Shown one piece after another: positions 62,088-64,000 of a DNA stretch of 64,000 nucleotides. The stretch's first letter is position 1; each line of letters starts with the position of its first letter. A program made the position numbers and the translations under genes. Source of the stretch: Actinomycetales bacterium (lineage in GTDB: Bacteria; Actinomycetota; Actinomycetes; Actinomycetales; Dermatophilaceae). The DNA lies in contig JADJTP010000001.1 in the NCBI GenBank assembly GCA_016711095.1, positions 682,001-746,000 on the forward strand. Reading direction: 5' to 3'. Under the pieces are notes generated by a model. That model had not been told where the DNA came from. It worked only from the letters and a program-made list of their open reading frames with translations, and ran no database searches.

Positions 62088-62636
62088 ATGAAACAGAGAA
62101 CGTTCCGACGATTCTTTGCCAGTCTCGCCACCATGTTTTCCTTGGTCGTCCTGGCCACCAGCGCGTCCGAATCCGCACATGCCAGCGGGTGGATGTACCC
62201 CCAGGCCTACTGGACGGTGAACTCCAGCAATCTCCACGTCTGGGGCAAGGGATATGTGCGCGACTACGCCTGCGGTCTCAAGGACTGCGCAGACGGGAGC
62301 AACCACTACGTTCAGGCCGGACGGCTCTCCGGTGCCTACAAGAGCAACGCCACCCGAGCCAGCAGCGCCATGAAGTTCACCGGCGCTGCGTTGTCCGTCA
62401 GCGTCTCAGCCTCGGGGGCCTCGGCAGGCTTCAGCTCTTACAACGACGCATGCCAGCACGGCTGGTGGGACGGCAGCGCCTACTGGGTCTCGGTCGACTT
62501 CGGGACCGCCGTCATCTGCAAATCCTCGACGTGGGGCTGGGTGAGCACGATGCACACCAGCGTGACGGGTGCTTCCCGGTTCGGCAGCTCATGGTCGGTG
62601 CGTTCGGCTGACGCCTACAAGCAGGTCGGCGCATAG
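62088..62636 (+). CDS. Small secreted protein of unknown family
   Basis: 182 aa from the ATG at 62088 with GAGGAG upstream. Clear signal peptide (K-Q-R-T-F-R-R-F-F then hydrophobic A-T-M-F-S-L-V-V-L-A-T, likely cut near A-H-A-S around residue 32). The mature part is rich in Ser, Gly, Tyr and Trp and has four cysteines (C-G-L-K-D-C, D-A-C-Q and V-I-C-K), so two disulfides are possible. The end W-S-V-R-S-A-D-A-Y-K-Q-V-G-A looks like a beta strand. I do not recognise the family. Two bases separate it from the next frame. Confidence 0.72.
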   Translation: MKQRTFRRFFASLATMFSLVVLATSASESAHASGWMYPQAYWTVNSSNLHVWGKGYVRDYACGLKDCADGSNHYVQAGRLSGAYKSNATRASSAMKFTGAALSVSVSASGASAGFSSYNDACQHGWWDGSAYWVSVDFGTAVICKSSTWGWVSTMHTSVTGASRFGSSWSVRSADAYKQVGA

Positions 62637-62638
62637 CG

Positions 62639-64000
62639 TTGAACCGAGGGTGCGGCAACGGCGCTCGCGGCCATTCGCGTGGTGCCGTTGCCGCACTCGT
62701 CTGCCTGAGCGTGACCGCCTGCTCCGGGACCAGCGCTCAAAGCTCCGAGGGCTTGCAGCGACCGGCCTGGAGTGCGGCGACGCTCTCCATGTTGGTCAGC
62801 GGGCTGCACGAGGAGAACGGGCAGACGGTCATGCTCGTGCCGCCCCTGTCGGCTGCCGATTTCTACACCACCTCGTTGGCGCTGGTGGCCGCCGGGCCAC
62901 AGGTCCGAGATCTGGTCGAGAAAGTCGGCCCCGATCTGGTCGCGGGACAGATGCGTGAAGGGCTCACACCGCGGAGTTTGGCCACCTCGGTCGCTGGCCC
63001 AGCGCCGACAGCTGTGGCGGTGCTACGGGCCGATGACCGCCTCGGCCTGCTGAGTTCCACAGACCGCTCGGGGCTAACGGCCGTTCTCGACGAAGAACTC
63101 GCCCAGCAAGGCGGGGATGTCTATGTCGCCGCCGCGCGCGCCGAGTTGGCTCATCGCCTGGGCCATCGGGTCCAGGACGCCGACGCGAAGCTGATCGGCC
63201 CTTTGGCGTCCGTCGGCTGCACCGGATCCGAGGCCCTCTTTGCCCTGGGGGCGGCGGTGCCGTGGATCCCCGAGCAGCGTGGTTGTGCTCCTGCGCAGGT
63301 GCGCGAGTTGTGGTCTTCGGAGGCGGCGAAGCTCAGCGCTGCCCTGAACGACCACTCGGGCGCCGTGGGCTTGGGGGAGGCCGAAGCGCTCGTGGCTCTC
63401 GCCGTGCTCTCATCCCCGGACCAGCGCGCCACCATCGAAGCGCTGCTGCGCCAGATGGACACGATCGTGGCCGCGAGCCGGGTCACCGACGTCACGCCAG
63501 TTGCAGCGGACCTCGCACGAGCCGCCGACGTCCTCAAGGTCACCCGCACCCTGCCAGGGGTCTTACGTAACCACTTGGAACTCGTCGTCCGCGGCACTGG
63601 CGAGGCCGTCGTTGCGTTGCTCGACACCGCCGGGGTCGCACTCGTCCTTCGCACGGTCCGCGCCCTCGGCGGGTCAGCGCCGAGCGTCGCAACCGTTGCA
63701 CGGGACCCGATCGAGAAGCTGGATCTCGCCCTGGCCATGGCACCCCAAGGCGGACCATCCGCCGACCTCGTGCCGGAGGTGACCGTGGCTCTCGGTGACC
63801 CGGCCGCCCTCGCCGGCGAGGGCGGCCGGCGTCCCACCGTGGTCCTACGGGCCCTGTCCGTCGTCGGACCACCAGGTTGCAACATCCCCGGCGCCCTGCA
63901 AGTCGCGCGGACCTTCGCAACCACCGCCCCGGCAACCCCAGAAGCGGGCGAGAGTCTGCCGCGAGCCTGGGCCATCCGGCTGCTGACCACCTGCGGGTTC
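62639..64000 (+). CDS. Putative lipoprotein, 3' end beyond the window
   Basis: A frame with no stop runs from a TTG at 62639 to the window edge (454 codons). It begins two bases after the stop of the small secreted protein, and no ATG or GTG offers a better start. The first 40 residues form a lipoprotein signal with lipobox L-S-V-T-A-C. The rest is Ala/Val/Leu-rich and helical, with W-S-A-A-T-L-S-M-L-V-S-G-L-H-E-E-N and a few scattered cysteines. I do not recognise it. Codon use is less GC-biased than upstream genes (ACA, CCA, TCA, TTA, CTA appear), in line with accessory DNA. Confidence 0.7.
   Translation, partial: MNRGCGNGARGHSRGAVAALVCLSVTACSGTSAQSSEGLQRPAWSAATLSMLVSGLHEENGQTVMLVPPLSAADFYTTSLALVAAGPQVRDLVEKVGPDLVAGQMREGLTPRSLATSVAGPAPTAVAVLRADDRLGLLSSTDRSGLTAVLDEELAQQGGDVYVAAARAELAHRLGHRVQDADAKLIGPLASVGCTGSEALFALGAAVPWIPEQRGCAPAQVRELWSSEAAKLSAALNDHSGAVGLGEAEALVALAVLSSPDQRATIEALLRQMDTIVAASRVTDVTPVAADLARAADVLKVTRTLPGVLRNHLELVVRGTGEAVVALLDTAGVALVLRTVRALGGSAPSVATVARDPIEKLDLALAMAPQGGPSADLVPEVTVALGDPAALAGEGGRRPTVVLRALSVVGPPGCNIPGALQVARTFATTAPATPEAGESLPRAWAIRLLTTCGF

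Noticed and set aside
61914..62306. Minus-strand frame opposite the small secreted protein
   Set aside because: Overlaps a gene with a clear signal peptide and ribosome site; the antisense product has no features.

Overview
The window is a gene-dense (about 70 percent G+C by eye) stretch of an actinobacterial chromosome. GTG and TTG starts, ATGA/TGATG start-stop overlaps, trimeric PNP, GatCAB with NAD-dependent LigA, a SigK-RskA-fasciclin locus and acyl-CoA carboxylases all fit Actinomycetota. I infer a member of the Micrococcales such as Intrasporangiaceae/Dermatophilaceae, but no rRNA is present to prove it. I see no tRNA, rRNA, CRISPR array, insertion sequence or prophage. Several blocks match gene orders that I recall from Mycobacterium tuberculosis (moxR2 block; iscS-mnmA-metE-like-ligA-gatCAB; etfBA; add/pmmB/punA/lpdA). 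|| Layout. 0-1.4 kb: end of a cupin gene and adenosine deaminase. 1.4-8.7 kb: MoxR/DUF58/DUF4350/DUF4129 membrane-stress cluster with RDD and SpoIIM proteins. 8.8-11.1 kb: RskA, SigK and a fasciclin protein with a SigK-like promoter. 11.1-19.9 kb: nucleoside and deoxyribose catabolism (kinase, two aldehyde dehydrogenases, deoC, sugar-phosphate mutase, PNP) plus an LpdA-like flavoprotein. 19.9-28.7 kb: a frameshifted DUF6541 membrane protein, an acyl-CoA carboxylase/dehydrogenase locus under a MerR regulator (probably leucine-type acyl-CoA breakdown) and a mannosyltransferase-like protein. 28.9-40 kb: Maf, a DUF885 peptidase, an oxidoreductase, an orphan FHA-FtsK (EssC-like) ATPase, GlgX, a YbjN protein and an enoyl-CoA hydratase. 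40-43.5 kb: transglutaminase, alpha-E and circularly permuted ATP-grasp trio. 43.9-59.4 kb: housekeeping: EtfBA, GNAT, HAD hydrolase, cysteine desulfurase, MnmA, MetE-like, L,D-transpeptidase, LigA, GatCAB, RF2. 59.5-64 kb: an accessory-looking tail of secreted proteins, ending in a lipoprotein cut by the window edge. || How the genes connect. PNP releases (deoxy)ribose-1-phosphate, the mutase can give the 5-phosphate, DeoC splits deoxyribose-5-phosphate into glyceraldehyde-3-phosphate and acetaldehyde, and the aldehyde dehydrogenases can oxidise acetaldehyde. Acyl-CoA dehydrogenase passes electrons to EtfAB, and the carboxylase and hydratase fit the same acyl-CoA chemistry. Cysteine desulfurase feeds sulfur to MnmA; GatCAB and RF2 serve translation. 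|| Most unusual signal. The octamer GTATGCCG (or its complement CGGCATAC) occurs about 73 times in the first 59.6 kb, 37 times in one orientation and 36 in the other, roughly one per 0.8 kb. I estimate 2-3 by chance. Density and lack of strand bias resemble DNA-uptake sequences of Neisseria and Haemophilus. It is absent from the last 4.4 kb, where the accessory genes lie.
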